This document shows, piece after piece, positions 49,288 to 62,075 of a stretch of 64,000 bases of DNA. Source of the DNA: Ceriagrion tenellum (lineage: Eukaryota > Arthropoda > Insecta > Odonata > Coenagrionidae); assembly GCA_963169105.1 (NCBI GenBank), contig OY720643.1, positions 79,157,696 to 79,221,695 of the forward strand. The letters run 5' to 3'. A program made the position numbers and the translations under genes. Each line of letters opens with the position of its first letter. The stretch's first letter is position 1. The notes beneath the pieces were generated by a model. It was not told the DNA's origin. It ran no database searches and saw only the letters and a list, made by a program, of their open reading frames with translations.

Positions 49288-50863
49288 ATGTCATTTAACT
49301 AGCGTGACTTAATAGATAATTTATCTGTAAAATATTGAAGTAAAAGATCATGTGTACTCCTGTCTTAGATCTTCTTATCATGCAGTATATCCCTATATTC
49401 ATCGCAATATTACCCTTTAATCAAATTATTTTTCTCAAAAGATGAAGCATTAAATAAAATAGAAAAACGAATAAAATGAGAGGGTGATTTCTACTCATAG
49501 AAGTTCCTGAGTAAATAGGATTTACATGATCATATTTGAACAATCCTCAAAGAATATATGACCGAATATCTTAAGGCAGAATATCAAAAAATATGTAGTA
49601 GCAGCACTGCAGCATAATTCCAGTACCAAAATCAACATGCATGCTAAAGTAAAAATATTTATATGTTTGGAAAGAGCTATATATAATTCAATTGCTAGGC
49701 GTAGTGAATCAAATATGCGCCGATAGATGGAAAACGAGCTCCCGCATATTATCAACAACTGACGCTTGGCGTTAGTGCATGCATTTTTCAAAATACACAT
49801 ATAACAAGGGGGAGTAACAGCTCGTAGAAAACTACAGCATGCAAAAAACCTTTGAAACTTAGATATTGTATATTATTCCATCATATTCACATGTTTTCTC
49901 CATTAAAAATTTTCGTTTTTTATTATATTCTCTATATTTTTATTTTTGGACTATTTTGCCAGATTTGCAGCCTGTTTCTTCAGGCTTTTCAGGTAGAAAT
50001 CATTGAATCAGTCCACATTCGATAGCTGAGTTAGACATACATTATGAAAGTTAGTTTTTGTATAAAAAACTTAAATATACCTTAAATGGAAAAAATCTCT
50101 TTATTGTGGTAACATTAAAGTATTCAAATTGAACTTACCTCTCATTTCTTTCTCTTCATTCTCGTTCATCCAACATACCATGTGTTCATAAAACTTGAGA
50201 CAAACCCCGACATCCTTGCGGGAGGCATGGATGAAACTTTCTCAGCCACTCCATGTTGGCGGTTTTCTCTGCTCCTCCGTCTTTGCTACTCCCAAAAACA
50301 ATCGCGAAAATATTCTAAGGGGGTACAAAGCCACAGCTATATAAGAAATTTATCATCCAGCAACCGCTATTTCCCTCTGGGTAAAAAAGACCAAGAAAGT
50401 AATACCCTCACGTGAAGTAATACGTGCGCTAGATGGAGAAAAATAAGATTTTTCCATTATTTTCGTACGTTGTTTAATATAAGTACATTTTTATTAAATT
50501 TTCGACTGATATAAAAAAATATATGAAAAAACGATACCTGTTATTGAGACCATTTCAATCATATCCAATATGTTAGCAACTAGAGGCGCAATTATATTAT
50601 TAGTTTGTCTAATAATGTCATTGTTCATGTTAGAAATGGCAATTTTCCATGTTGGCTTAAATTGTTTTTGATTTTATTTCATTTTTTTAAATCAGGAAAG
50701 TTTTTTAAATATATTTTTAATTTGAATATATTTTCTATACTTTCAGAAAACTAAAACTCTGTTAAATTGATATCAACTAAATTGGTTCTGAAAGAAGAAA
50801 ATATGATTCACAATACTAATTACTTTCCAAAATTGGTGGTACGCATATATCAAAGAAGTTATT
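49288..50863. other. A+T-rich stretch
   Basis: No gene or repeat supported. Confidence 0.5.
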
Positions 50864-51600
50864 TTGTCAAATATTATATTGAGACCTTTCTTGTTAAACA
50901 AATATGTTGATAATAGCCTAATCAAATCATCACAAATCAAAGGAGTGATGACCACAATGATCCACCGATCCATCACTCTCCCTGATGTAGACCATAGGGA
51001 CGAAGAGTTAAACAAACTGACGGAAATTCTAATGAAGAATGGATATGGAAGAAGAGAAATCAGGATGATCATCTCCCATAAATTAAGACGTCGAGAATCG
51101 AGATAACTTGACGAAGAGAAGACCGAAGAGCGGAAAAAAGCCTCCCTGCAATATATCAGAGGAGTCAGGGATATTATCAGAAACGTGAAAGAAAAAGATA
51201 AAATGGAAACAGAGGGAGTATACCAATTGAACTGCAGCACATGTGACCAAGTGCAAGTCGGTGAAACTGGTCGGCCAATAAAGACAAGAATCAAAGAGCA
51301 CAGCGCGGAAATTCGACTGGGCTACGCCGATAAATCAGCGGTTGCAGAACATGCCGCCCTCGGCCACACCATTGACGTCACGAAACGAAACATTCTCGCC
51401 AGAGAAAAATATTTCAAGACGAGAATCTTCCGGGAGGCATTGGAAATGAAAAAGCCTAACAATAATTCAATAGAGATCAGGGACAAATAATAAGTGAATC
51501 ATGGCTACCAGTAATCTCCAGAAAGAAGAGCGACGTCCAGAAGATTCTCCGCCAACACCCACCGCCTCCCCCTCTTGCACCACCGTGACGATATAAATTG
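50864..51600 (+). pseudogene. Penelope-like element, C-terminal GIY-YIG endonuclease
   Basis: Best-preserved element in the window. Frame 50864-51490 is open except for one TAA at 51104-51106. It reads QIKGVMTTMIHRS and ILMKNGYGRREI (linker after RT), then KASLQYIRGVRDIIRNV, then GVYQLNCSTC and VQVGETGRPIKTRIKEH (GIY-YIG core with the conserved Arg), AVAEHAALGH (Glu/His part), and FREALEMKKPNNNS. The closing ISESWLPVIS block lies at 51490-51519 in another frame, so a frameshift sits near 51488. Between DIIRNV and KEKDKMETEGVY the usual ~50-residue segment is missing. The RT domain itself is absent (5' truncation). The minus frame 50773-51294, the longest in the window, is a shadow. Confidence 0.9.
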
Positions 51601-51690
51601 ATGCACAATAAAAGCAATTAGGTCATTCAGCCCTGATCACGTCTCCTGCAAAGGACAAAAAACGTTGGCTTTTTTTTAAATCTTGACGCG
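51601..51690 (+). repeat. Penelope 3' tail with decayed hammerhead-like motif
   Basis: Directly after the GIY-YIG remnant: CTGATCA (51633-51639), a GTCTCC ... GGAC arm pair, AAAA, then CGTTGGC. The layout parallels the CUGANGA / stem II / GAAAC-GTxGG order at 17392-17480, with G8 and G12 positions changed. This links the orphan tails elsewhere in the window to Penelope-like coding sequence. Confidence 0.5.
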
Positions 51691-53040
51691 GGTTATCCCA
51701 AAATCATTACTGCTTGACGGACGTGGACCGCGAAAGTTTTAATAATTTGATGAGCCCATACCATTTATCACAACGGCGATTTTACGTGTTTATGGACCAT
51801 ACTCAAGTTGCTTTGATCCTTTTTTCAATGCACAACACCTCCTTCATGTTGAGGCTCTACCCTATGACGATAAATAACACCGAGACGCGTGTGTAGCACC
51901 TTCGCTGCGTTACTTCCGAATCAATTTCACGTGTAGGATTAATTTTTTCCTTCCACTACGAGCGTGCGCTTTTTGCCCATACGCCATATTCTATGTGGAT
52001 TTTGTCATTTGATACCATTTTTTGCGCCTTAGTCTCTTTTTTTGTTTGAGTCCTTCTTCCGACAAATTATTGCTCGGGTTTATGCAACCTATTAATTTTC
52101 TTCAAACTAATTATCCTAGATTTACATTCCGTTTGCTTTTAAGGTTCAATCTGTGTGTGTTTCTTTAGTTACATGTCAATGCGATTTATCTAATATCTAT
52201 TCTATTTTGTCTAATAATAGATTTTTAGTTTAGTTTTTCCTTATTTAGGTACATATTAATTTTTTAATCTGTTATAGTTCTGATAACCCAATACACTATA
52301 TTTCACGTTTATTTGTGTTCTCACCTATGGTAGTGGCATACCTAAGCGCACAAGATTAACTACCAAGTACGAAATTATAAAATTAATATTAAAAGTAAAA
52401 CCAGCCATGTACTTTTTTCACTGAGATTATAGATAATTCAACCCATTTTGGTAAATATCGTCATCAAGGCAACACTAAAAACTTGTAGCGATGTGCCCCG
52501 TGTTCATGATTTTCACGATCGAATGGGTTATCTCTCCAATAATCATTGTAATGATTAGTATATCTTCTGGAAAAGGTTAAAGTATCCACCATCGGTCTAT
52601 TGGATTGTCTTCTCGGTATTTAGAACAACTTGCGGTGATATTTCATGCTGCGTTTAATTGGGAGAATCACAATTTCAAATATAGTTTAGCAAATAAGTTG
52701 AGTAATGTTGATGAGCCCATACCATTTATCACATTTAAAAGGGTAAGGTATACCTAATGATAACGCCAACGCGTTGACAAATTCTGGTGAAAATAATATT
52801 GATAAATTGGACTAGTTTTTACTCAGGTGGACTATGTTTTTTCCAAAACGAATGCAGGAAGTCAATGAAAATAAGTACCATTAGGAGGTAAAATAGGCAA
52901 ATTATTCACAATGTTCAGTAATATACTTGTTTAGCTAATTTAAAAATTTAGCTATACTTTTTGGTTCCTACTTTCAATTTATTTCCTATTCCAGGCGCTT
53001 AAGTGGTCCTGAATGTGCCTACCATTGAAAATGTATTGAG
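51691..53040. other. unannotated A+T-rich stretch
   Basis: Only a perfect 26-bp direct repeat (51747-51772 and 52708-52733, containing GATGAGCCCATACCATTTAT) is notable. Confidence 0.5.
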
Positions 53041-53570
53041 GTGACGGTAGCAACGGGTGACTTTCTCCGTTTCCACCTTAATCCTTTCACCGACAGTTGG
53101 CCCTGGATCCGCCGCTACATATGTGGTGGCAAGCCGCTGCATGTTCACATACGCTCACGTGAGAGAGAAACTATTTGGTCAGTCCTCAGCGAAGTTTACC
53201 CTTTGCTCTCGACCGAGAGACCTTTTGAGGATCAAGCCGTTTTGAGGTGAAACGAAGGCCTTCCAAAGTCCTTGGGCCAACACACTTTCACCCCTCCGAA
53301 GGAGAAAGGACCTTGTGGAAGCGGCAGTGAAAAGCATTAGAGATCAAAATTATTTCTACCTCTCTCGTCTCCACCGCCCGCTTTCTTTTTATTCCTACCT
53401 TCAACAAGGTAACGAACTGTTCCGGGAACGAGGAAATCTCTTTGGACTGACTGGAACCGCTTTCCGAGTAGCGCCAGTGCAGTTCACTTGCTTTCTCTTC
53501 TTGCCAAAACCGCGGGCTCTCAAAGGATAGCAATTTCGCCTTGGAAGTGACCAGGGTTCCCGATTGATTT
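53041..53570. other. GC-rich island
   Basis: Open frames 53041-53250 and 53315-53530 (plus) and 53288-53578 (minus); none recognised. Edges are sharp against A+T-rich flanks. Confidence 0.4.
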
Positions 53571-55799
53571 TCAATCAATGAAAGACGTCCGCGGTATAAA
53601 TCAGAAGCACTAGAAACAACTCCTCTGTACCCAATAGTTGAAGGAAATCAAGATACTCAATGCTTGTGAAACAGAATTTTTCTGAGACATGATTCTTGGA
53701 AGCCAAATTTAAAACTATAATAGTTCTATTCAGTTAAGAGTATGTCCTGCTTTTCAACTGTATTTGAATTTATTTTTTCACTCTCCAAGATTGAGAGTTA
53801 CTTATTTTGTTGACGGTTGATTGAATACCCTAAACTATCCGAGAAGATGAAAAAATAACAATATACGAATTTTATTGAAACAAACAGTTTCAAAACTTAT
53901 CACATTGATAAGTCTTAGAAGGGTGAAAACCCTGCCAAGGGTCCTTTCAATAAAACTATCATCGTGAATTTCATTACGTTTATTGTTAAATTTCTTCATG
54001 ATATGTAGATTAACGACAAAAAAGTGTTAAAAACAGATTTTAAATAATTACCCGTTATAATATTTAAATAATTAATTTTAATAAATACCCGTGAAGATGA
54101 ACATGATCAGCTCAGTAGATTCGGATTTCTTCGTCTTTGGACGTTAATTGCTATTGGTTTTTCGTATTATTTGAAAGCATTAACTTGAATAAATTTGTGA
54201 ACTCTTACCAATGGTTACTCGCTTAAGCACGGAGTGCTTTCTTCTACGGTCCCTAACTAAAAATTCCAGCTACAAGACATACCAATAGTTGCATTCAAAT
54301 GCCTAAGTGCAAAACAACCTCTTTTAACTATTCCGCAATAATACTGCGCCAAGCATGCATAAGGAAGCAATTTATAGCGCTGTCCCGTCTTTAAATGTAA
54401 AACACAAACTTATATTCAGTTGAAACTAAATCAAATTGATTTAATTAATTGAAAGTCACTAAACAAATATTTTTCCGTAAGTTTAATTCATTTTTAATAA
54501 AATATTTTATTTTTTAAACATGCAGGAATCCTTCTAATGCTTATGTTATTCTAAGAAGAAGATTTTGTGAAAGAGTCAGGGTTGCCGTAATGCATTGTGC
54601 AAAGGTACAGGCTTATCAGTACTCAATATAAGGATACGGAATTTTTTTTTGTTTTTTGCATAATCTAGCAAATAAGTTCTTTATTTTATCAATCGATTGA
54701 TTCAGACACTCTCAACACCTTACCAATCAAGATAAAACCGAAAAATGTTAAACGTTTTACTCGGTAGGCTATCAGAACTAATTTTCTGTAACTTACTTTA
54801 CCATTGATCAAGGGATTTAACGCCAAAGGTATCATTTTTGGAGCTGAACTATTTACTCCCACCAAAGCATGGCTATTTATTTTTCCATACATATAACTAT
54901 AAACCGAGGGATAAACCGAGACAATATGAAGCATGTGTGCACATATTTTCCATTCCCAGTAAGGTGAAACTTCTCAATTGAACTCGAAAAATATTAATAA
55001 TCACCCACATACTAACCGACCTACGTATTCCGTAATCGATAGTGTGTATTCGGCACACTAGGGGTGTATCATTTTTTTAAAGATTTGGTTTTAAAAACTG
55101 CTTGGTCTTCATTTGCGTACTAAAACTTGAGTTTAAAACTTTCGATGAGGTATATTTATAGCAGCAAATGTGTCGGCGCGGCAATTGGAGCCATGTATAG
55201 TGAGACAAGTTTAAGTGAGCCAAAGTAATTTCAATTTGATTTAAATAAGATGGTAAATACATATTAAAAGTTTTTTGGCTATCGAATACCATTTTTTATT
55301 TTTTTGTATTTTGGCAATCAGTTCAACAGAATGATGCTAGTTATAGAGGAAGAAATGGATATTAAAGCAGAAAAAATTCTCACTTTTCCGCAGAATTTTC
55401 AATTCAACTACGCTTTTCAAGTCAGACATATCTTTAGCGATAATTTCATGGGCAAAATACTTTATTAGGATTTGTTCATTTTGGAAACTAGTGCGACTAA
55501 TTCGTTCCAAACAAATATTCTACGGAAATATTCATCCCTAGTATATATTTTAAATATTTAAATACATCTTTGCTCAATATAGCTGCGCAAAGTTGGAATA
55601 AAGTTTAAGATTTCAATGATACGGGTACAGAAATCATTCTTGAAAGTATCATAACCTACCCAATACGCCTTAGCTACGTAAATATCTTAGAATTTCCTTA
55701 ACTTCTGATATATCGTGGGGAAAACAGAAAACATATGCGACTCAGAATTAAAGAAACAACGTTTTGTTAAGCGTATAATAGGAAGGTCCTCGGATAAAA
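53571..55799. other. A+T-rich stretch
   Basis: No gene or repeat supported. Confidence 0.5.
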
Positions 55800-56090
55800 A
55801 ATTAAAGAGAGATGCTACTTTGCTCTGAGAGTACTATCATGGCTCCTCACTACATCTCTAGGTCTGACTGAAGCGATAAAATAAGAAAGATACTCTGCCG
55901 AACAGACAGGTACAAAAACTCATTCTTTTTGCAAACAATAAGTGACTACAATAAAAATTGATCTCCACTAAATACACTCCCATTATATACGTCACCATCT
56001 CACCTATCAAAACCTTACACTTTACACAGTTGGTGAACAAACACCCCCTACCACACGCCCATACGGCGGCTCGCAGGGATTACCCAATTA
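55800..56090 (+). pseudogene. CR1-like LINE, third 3'-end copy
   Basis: With one stop, the translation gives STIMAPHYISRSD, then SDKIRKILCRTDRYKNSFFL then QTISDYNKN, matching the C-terminus of the copy at 9202-9411 almost residue for residue. The 3' end has the same CACACGCCC/GGCGGCTCGCAGGG hairpin (about 56052-56078). 5'-truncated. The minus frame 55858-56040 is a shadow. Confidence 0.85.
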
Positions 56091-56229
56091 CGGTATCGTA
56101 AGGAATGTCATTATGAAGTTATATAGCAATTTAAGCAAAATTAATCGACAGGAAAATTTTCCATGCTCATTGGGAATTAGAATGTGATAGAAATTAAATT
56201 TAAATAAATTTCCATGCCACACATCATCG

Positions 56230-56830
56230 AGCGCCAAGCCGTCAACTTACTGCCAGTGATTTCGTCCCCGAACCTCCGGCAAGATTTCGTTTCTTCCCCT
56301 TCGGGGACTCGCCTTTAAAGCGGATCTCTGCGTCTTGCTTCCTCCTTGGTCTCCAATCGTCTTTCATCCCATTTCCTTCAACCCCCTTGTTTAATCAGTC
56401 AAATTACCTCTGACCCTCGGAAACCGGTCCTAAATCCCTACGGTAACCCCCGTCGACACTCCCCCTTAAACCATATCGCCCCTGCCCTCTTTTGAACCGA
56501 CCCCTTGGATCTCCCCACCAGTACACCCCTTACTCTTCCGATACCATACCCCTGTCTCCTCTTGCCAAGCACCCTAGCTTCCCATTCCTCCCGTCCAACC
56601 CCACCTGAGCTGAAGATGGGAGGCGTGAGAGGGGGGACGAGAAAGCCCGGGTCTTGACTTGTGATTCTACGCAGAGACGCACACACAGACACTAAATTAC
56701 AATCCTTTGGTCTCGCGGAACCACAAATATTTGATCTCGGGAGCCATGGGCTTTCTAGAGTATAAGGAGGTTGGGCTGGAGCATGGGCAAATACGCAAGG
56801 CAAGGTGACAGGGCCTTTGAACTGCTTGAA
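56230..56830. other. GC-rich island, C-rich on plus
   Basis: The minus frame 56438-56803 is 121 codons long but arginine/glycine/proline-rich in a compositional way and shows no known domain. Confidence 0.4.
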
Positions 56831-57693
56831 ATGTTAAACGTGAAAACGTGACTGTTACTTCGTCAACATCAAGGGCAAGGGAAGGGCATTAATTATGCCC
56901 CCTCGCCCCAACTACCCGTCTCCCCCTACTGTCTGCTCTCTCCTCACCGCAGATTCTAACCTCAAATTTGAGATTTTCTTAATCGAGTTAATCTATCACT
57001 TGAATATCTACGGAACCCCTTTCACGCTTTCGGCAAAGTTGTTTAGCTCTGTCAGTTCCTTCGGCTGCGGAGGCGAAAATGGAAGTGATCAGATGGAACA
57101 AAAAGTTGGAGGGATGCGTTATAAAAGTCGTCGTTTGTGTTGACGAAATATTGATGAGGAGATTAGAGAGTAGTAATGATTGGAGTCACCTTCAGGCAAT
57201 CAGGTCATTGGGTCGGTTAGGCTACTATCATAATCAGCAGGCAAAAATACGATGATTGGTTTTCCGTATCTGCCCTCTCCACTATCCTATCCATCAACCA
57301 CTTCGTTCCTACTTATATTTTCACTCTGGTATCCTTCATAATGTGTCAGATATATTCCATCTCTGGCCCTGCTCTGTTGTAGTCAATTAATGTCTCCTTC
57401 CATTGTGGATAACAATATGCTTCTGTGTCACAATATATGCATTTTATGTTTGATTATCCTACTTCACTTAGTTTTTATTTGACATGTTTTCTCCCCAACT
57501 CTTCGTGGGGCATATTTGTCGGTGTTTTTCCCCGGTTTCTTTGCCATTCATAATAACTGCACGTCTCCACGGCAGCAAATTTCTTTCACTCTGCAGACGC
57601 TATTACCCAGATTTAGGCTGTCAGCAATTATGACACAAACTTAATGACTTATAATCATTAAACGGAATAAATAATGGGGCACGTAGTCACGCG
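56831..57693. other. unannotated stretch
   Basis: A short pyrimidine-rich run at 56895-56950; otherwise nothing supported. Confidence 0.45.
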
Positions 57694-57837
57694 CAAGGGT
57701 GAAAAGATTGCTTGAAACCTCGTCGTAATACGCCACTAAGCTTGGTATTGCAGCTGGTTAAATACCCTGACCGGTGAATGACAGATATGAGATCAAATCC
57801 CGGTCAGAGAAAGATATTTTTATAACAAATTTTATCC
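57694..57837 (+). mobile_element. decayed tRNA-like TIR element, second copy
   Basis: The interior aligns, on plus, with the minus-strand core of 14371-14529: AGCTTGGTATTGCAGCTGGT, CCCTGACCGG, a box B-like GATCAAATCCC, and CCGGTCAG. The CTGACCGG/CCGGTCAG inverted pair is retained. The ends CAAGGGTGAAAAGATTGCT and TAACAAATTTTATCC are recognisable as degraded versions of the CCAGGGCTGAAATTCGCTA inverted repeat. Confidence 0.6.
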
Positions 57838-60469
57838 TCTTATCGTTATGTTTGTGACATTGGATCAGCCTCCCTTTTTACATTCAATTGTATAACGCGG
57901 AGGGACATGCAATAAAATAATAAAATAAGGTAATAAGATCTTTAGAGTCACAGGCGCCATACCAGTAAATGACCGCTCATGTGTGTGAAAGAGACCGCTC
58001 ATGTGTGTGCTATGCAATTTTATTATCACTTCACAGTACTATCTTTCTGTTTCTTTGTTGCAGAAAAATTAAGTTTATTCTAATCTAAATTTCTCTAGTA
58101 AAACTGCTGTACCGCGTAAAAATAAGAGGAATAACATTTATTTTGCAAAAATCACTTGGAATTATCTGCCAAATGATGTCAAGTCATGCTGATCCGCGAT
58201 GTGAATGTTATCACAGGATAAACCTGACTTTTTATCTGGCTAATTGGAATAATCTGGTTCAAATATTGTTAGCCCAACTTATCTGTTCATAGTAGTTGTG
58301 TACAACATAGCGCTGCATGCTGTACGCGTTTTCAATAGCTGACCTCAACTAAAAACCAGTTACTAATTTCCAACTACCCCAACAGTTATGCATGATGTCT
58401 GCATGCTATGATTTCGTGGTGAATTCTTTATGCCATGCATTCGCCATATGCTGCGGTCTGCATTCTCACTTCGATCGATTACGCTAAATTATGCAATAAT
58501 CCATTTATCTCCTTTCATTTCCGTCCATTTAATGTCGTTATATAATCGTTTTAGAAAGGAATGAATATTATTTGGTTCATTCTCTCTGCATATTTGAAAT
58601 TGAGATTCTTTCCATTATATCCCTCATATTTTAAACATCTGTGTTGATGATCTCAACGATTTATTTTAGTAAATCATCCATGCTATAACTTCATTTATGT
58701 ACGTAAAACACTGTAAAAGTAGGAGAATGTATAAACTTCACATCACAAGTAGCTACAAAAATTTGCCAAAACATATATGATGATTGCGCTATTATAGCAT
58801 TACAAAGTTTTTTTTTCGGCTTTGTGACAATTATAAGGAAGGCGAAGCTATAATATATTATCAATGTAAAATTAATGCATATAAAATCCTTATAAAATAT
58901 GATATATCCTCTTATTACCTTTTATCTGCAGGCGCAACAATTTTCCCTCATTAGGAGGATCATTCCTTTGGACTTAGAGTCAAATCCTGCATTCATTTCT
59001 AAAAGTCCAGTCCTGCAATATATTTTAATATAAATGATAATTTACATGTCTATCCTGTTTATTATAAACGAAAATGGTTGAACTAAAAATCGAGGAGATT
59101 TTTAACAGGGCTGTGCTAATTTAAGACACTCAAATCTAAAATTCCATCGCACTGACCAAGAAACTCTTTGTTTAATGCAAATAAAAGACGAATCACAACA
59201 TTTTTTACAAAAGCTTACTGTCTTTAAGATTAAGATTTTTCTTCCCAAATTTTTATTTTGATGGTCATTTACTTAGTAATAATTTATTGATGTAATGTAT
59301 TACCATATCATTTACTTAGTCTTGGCGAAGATTTGTACATCAATATGGTTGGTATTATTTTCAATGTGTTACTATATTAATGGCCAATAATTACATCATT
59401 ATACTCCAAAGAGGCTAATGTACTAGGGCAATTAAACTTGGTGAATAATGTAATATTTCTTCCAATCTTTACCAGTAGTCCAAAATAACATAAGCTATAT
59501 AATATAACAAAATAACATAATAAAAAGTAACATAAGCTAGAACGACTAGTAATTAATCCATAGGTTCATAAGTTTTTCTTTGGCTATTCGGCTAATTTGC
59601 TACGTTTTTAAGAGAAACAACAAAATAATTGCAGTACCAAATATAGAAGAAATTAAATGAGAAATCGTAATTCAAAAAACATTGCCTTTTAGACGGGACA
59701 TTCACCATGTATTTTTACCGAAAATTATCTCGTATAGAGTACAAAGCAGGGCTCTGTAAAGACATACGTCATGTAACAGAGCAATTAGCTATCTGAGGTA
59801 AAACGTTGATGGAAAATTGGGATGATTGAAAGGCTCAGTCATCTTTTATTGCAGAGAATTGGTTGAATTGCTTGTTAGATTGTTATTAATATCATTCAAT
59901 AACATTACCTTCTTATAGAATTTTGTCTTCCTTAAAGTTAATGACATAACTTTTGAGGTAGAGTATCATCCGCTTATTCAGAAGATTTGAAAGACTATTA
60001 CTGAATTTTTTAGCCAACACGCTCTAATTTTTATCCAAATCATTACTAACCCCTCTAAATTATTTCAATAATATCAGACTACGTAAACGCGGTACTTAAC
60101 ACCAAGTTTTCATGACGAAACCTATAATCCTACATATCAAACTCTTTTTTCCGGTAAAAATATCAGTATAAAATGGAAATAATAAAGTCGCAACAATTGT
60201 CAATAAAAAATGAGTTCTATCGCCCGTATCAAGGTAGATCTGATCACCATGCCCCGTAAAACTTCGGAGAGGACCGTGAGAGGAGAAAGGGTTTTTCTAT
60301 TCCCAGTGTTTCAATCCCTTATTGATTGCGGAGATTGAAGAAATAATATGATCCGATGTATTCCTAATGTCTTCAATTGAGAAATCAAATCGCTCAGTTA
60401 TATTCATGAATGAAGCTGGAAAAAAGTTGAATCCCTTCATGAAAATCCAGAATGAATTTCCCAACGGGG
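57838..60469. other. A+T-rich stretch
   Basis: A 17-bp direct repeat GACCGCTCATGTGTGTG occurs twice at 57971-58009. No gene. Confidence 0.5.
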
Positions 60470-61010
60470 ACAGAACCTCGCGCTACGCTTTCTGACGCCG
60501 TTTCTCCTGCTATTCCTTTGACGGTCCAACGAGTAAACAAGATCATGATTTACATTTTTCCACATCCTCGACAACCTCTCCCGACTGCAACGCACGCTCT
60601 CATACGTTCATCATGAATTCTCCCGGCGTCCGATTCGCTCTTACTTGTCGCGCGCCCTTCTCCTTTGCGCCCCGGTACCATCTTGTTGGACGTTTCGGTT
60701 TGATGCTCTCGTCATCCACCGAAGGCGCTCGAGTCGCCCATCTCACAGCCCAGGCTACATTCTTACTCCACCCGTTAAGCGCGTCCCATTCAATTTTCCC
60801 ATTTGATTTTTCTTTGCGGCTCGCCCTCTAGCGGCGCAATTGCTTTTCAGAAAACTGCCACACGTCCTACCAGAGAGAGAGAATGGAGACCCCGCGTCTC
60901 TTTCTCTCACTCTCTTTCACTCCAACTCATCGCTTCGGTCCATGATTGGCATCTGCGAGAAACTGTAAGAGAGAGCAGCAAATCTTATACATCGCTCCCG
61001 GCGTGAAGAT
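60470..61010. other. GC-rich island with a CTCF-like site
   Basis: GC-rich block with CpGs. TCGCCCTCTAGCGG (60821-60834) on the minus strand matches 12 of 14 positions of the animal CTCF consensus as I recall it. Frames 60613-60831 and 60803-61006 are unrecognised. Confidence 0.4.
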
Positions 61011-61123
61011 TAATGCCGTGAGGTGAATAGATATCTTACCTTTTCTTGCTTTCATGGCCGTTATCACCGTCATCATTATTGCTTATTCCTCGAGCAGTCT
61101 CCAATTCTCTACATTCATATGTA

Positions 61124-61470
61124 TCCTCTGTTACTGTTTTCCAACCACCTCTCCTTCCCTCATGACAACGTTGACAACATATTATCTTTATTTTACCCAA
61201 TGCTCAGAAAATATCTTAAAATTGCAAATTTAGTGCGCCAGTCCGTAAGCGCTAAAGGAAAATCGGGGTTAACAGGCCACGCCCATGTTACAGGTTCTAG
61301 AATTGCCCACCATAGCAATCACCCTCTCCATCAACCTCAAAGCTGAAAACCATAAGTCACATCTAAAATCCCTACTTTTTTCTCAAAGTCTGAGTTTCCT
61401 CTGCTACTGTTTTCCGTCCACCTCTCCTTCCGTCATGACAACGTTGCCTACAAATAATATTTACCATTCC
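61124..61470 (+). repeat. short direct repeats around 61.1-61.5 kb
   Basis: TCCTCTGTTACTGTTTTCC... at 61124 recurs as TCCTCTGCTACTGTTTTCC... at 61397, sharing CCACCTCTCCTTCC and TCATGACAACGTTG over about 70 bp. ATTGCCCACCATAG occurs at 61302 and again at 61719. Confidence 0.75.
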
Positions 61471-61840
61471 CAGTCCTCCTTCTGTCTTGCTCTATTGACA
61501 AGTAACATTTTATGGCAATAGATGTGCCAGTTTTAAAAATACGATATATTATTTACTGACTGAATAGAACTTGTATGTAAATTATCATTCGCAACAATAC
61601 TCAAGCATCAATATTTCCCAGTGTGTAAGTTAACGTCGACCGCACATACATGTATTTTTCAGGGTTCTTGCAGATGGGGAATCTCAGCTGGAAATCATAC
61701 CATTCCACTTTTGTATTACATTGCCCACCATAGATATAGATTTCTTTTACATGGACAAATATTTAGTTTTGCTCTTGAAAATTTATTTAACTACACATTA
61801 CTTGTATAAGCATAAGTTTTGTAATTGTGACCTCAGAAGC

Positions 61841-62075
61841 ATGTGGAGGAAAAAGCAGCTGAAAAAACTTCTCGAAAGGAAAATTATCGAGCATTCTAAA
61901 TCTCAGTGGTCTAGTCCTTATTCCTAAATGAGATACATCGAACCGACTGGTTGTTGATTATCGTAGGCTTAACCAAAACGTAAAAGCTGGCTCCCCTCAA
62001 TCTCCAGCCGAGTCGCCTCTACACTGGGATTGCTGTCTTTTGAAACTGACCGCGGACGAGGAAGGACCTGCTGGA
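61841..62075 (+). pseudogene. Ty3/Gypsy reverse transcriptase N-terminal remnant
   Basis: The plus frame to 61927 ends MWRKKQLKKLLERKIIEHSK then SQWSSPYS, matching the start of Gypsy RT (LLExxIIExSxSPWSSP). After a frameshift, 61944-62010 reads RLVVDYRRLNQNVKAGSP, the conserved R-x-x-VDYRxLN motif. Later sequence is degraded. No protease, RNase H, integrase or LTR is recognisable, so only a ~230-bp fragment is left. Confidence 0.8.

Noticed and set aside
50773..51294. 173-codon minus-strand open frame, longest in the window
   Set aside because: It is the antisense shadow of the Penelope-like GIY-YIG remnant, which has clear family motifs on plus.
56438..56803. 121-codon minus-strand frame in a GC island
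   Set aside because: GC-rich composition lowers stop frequency; no recognisable domain and no splice or conservation evidence.
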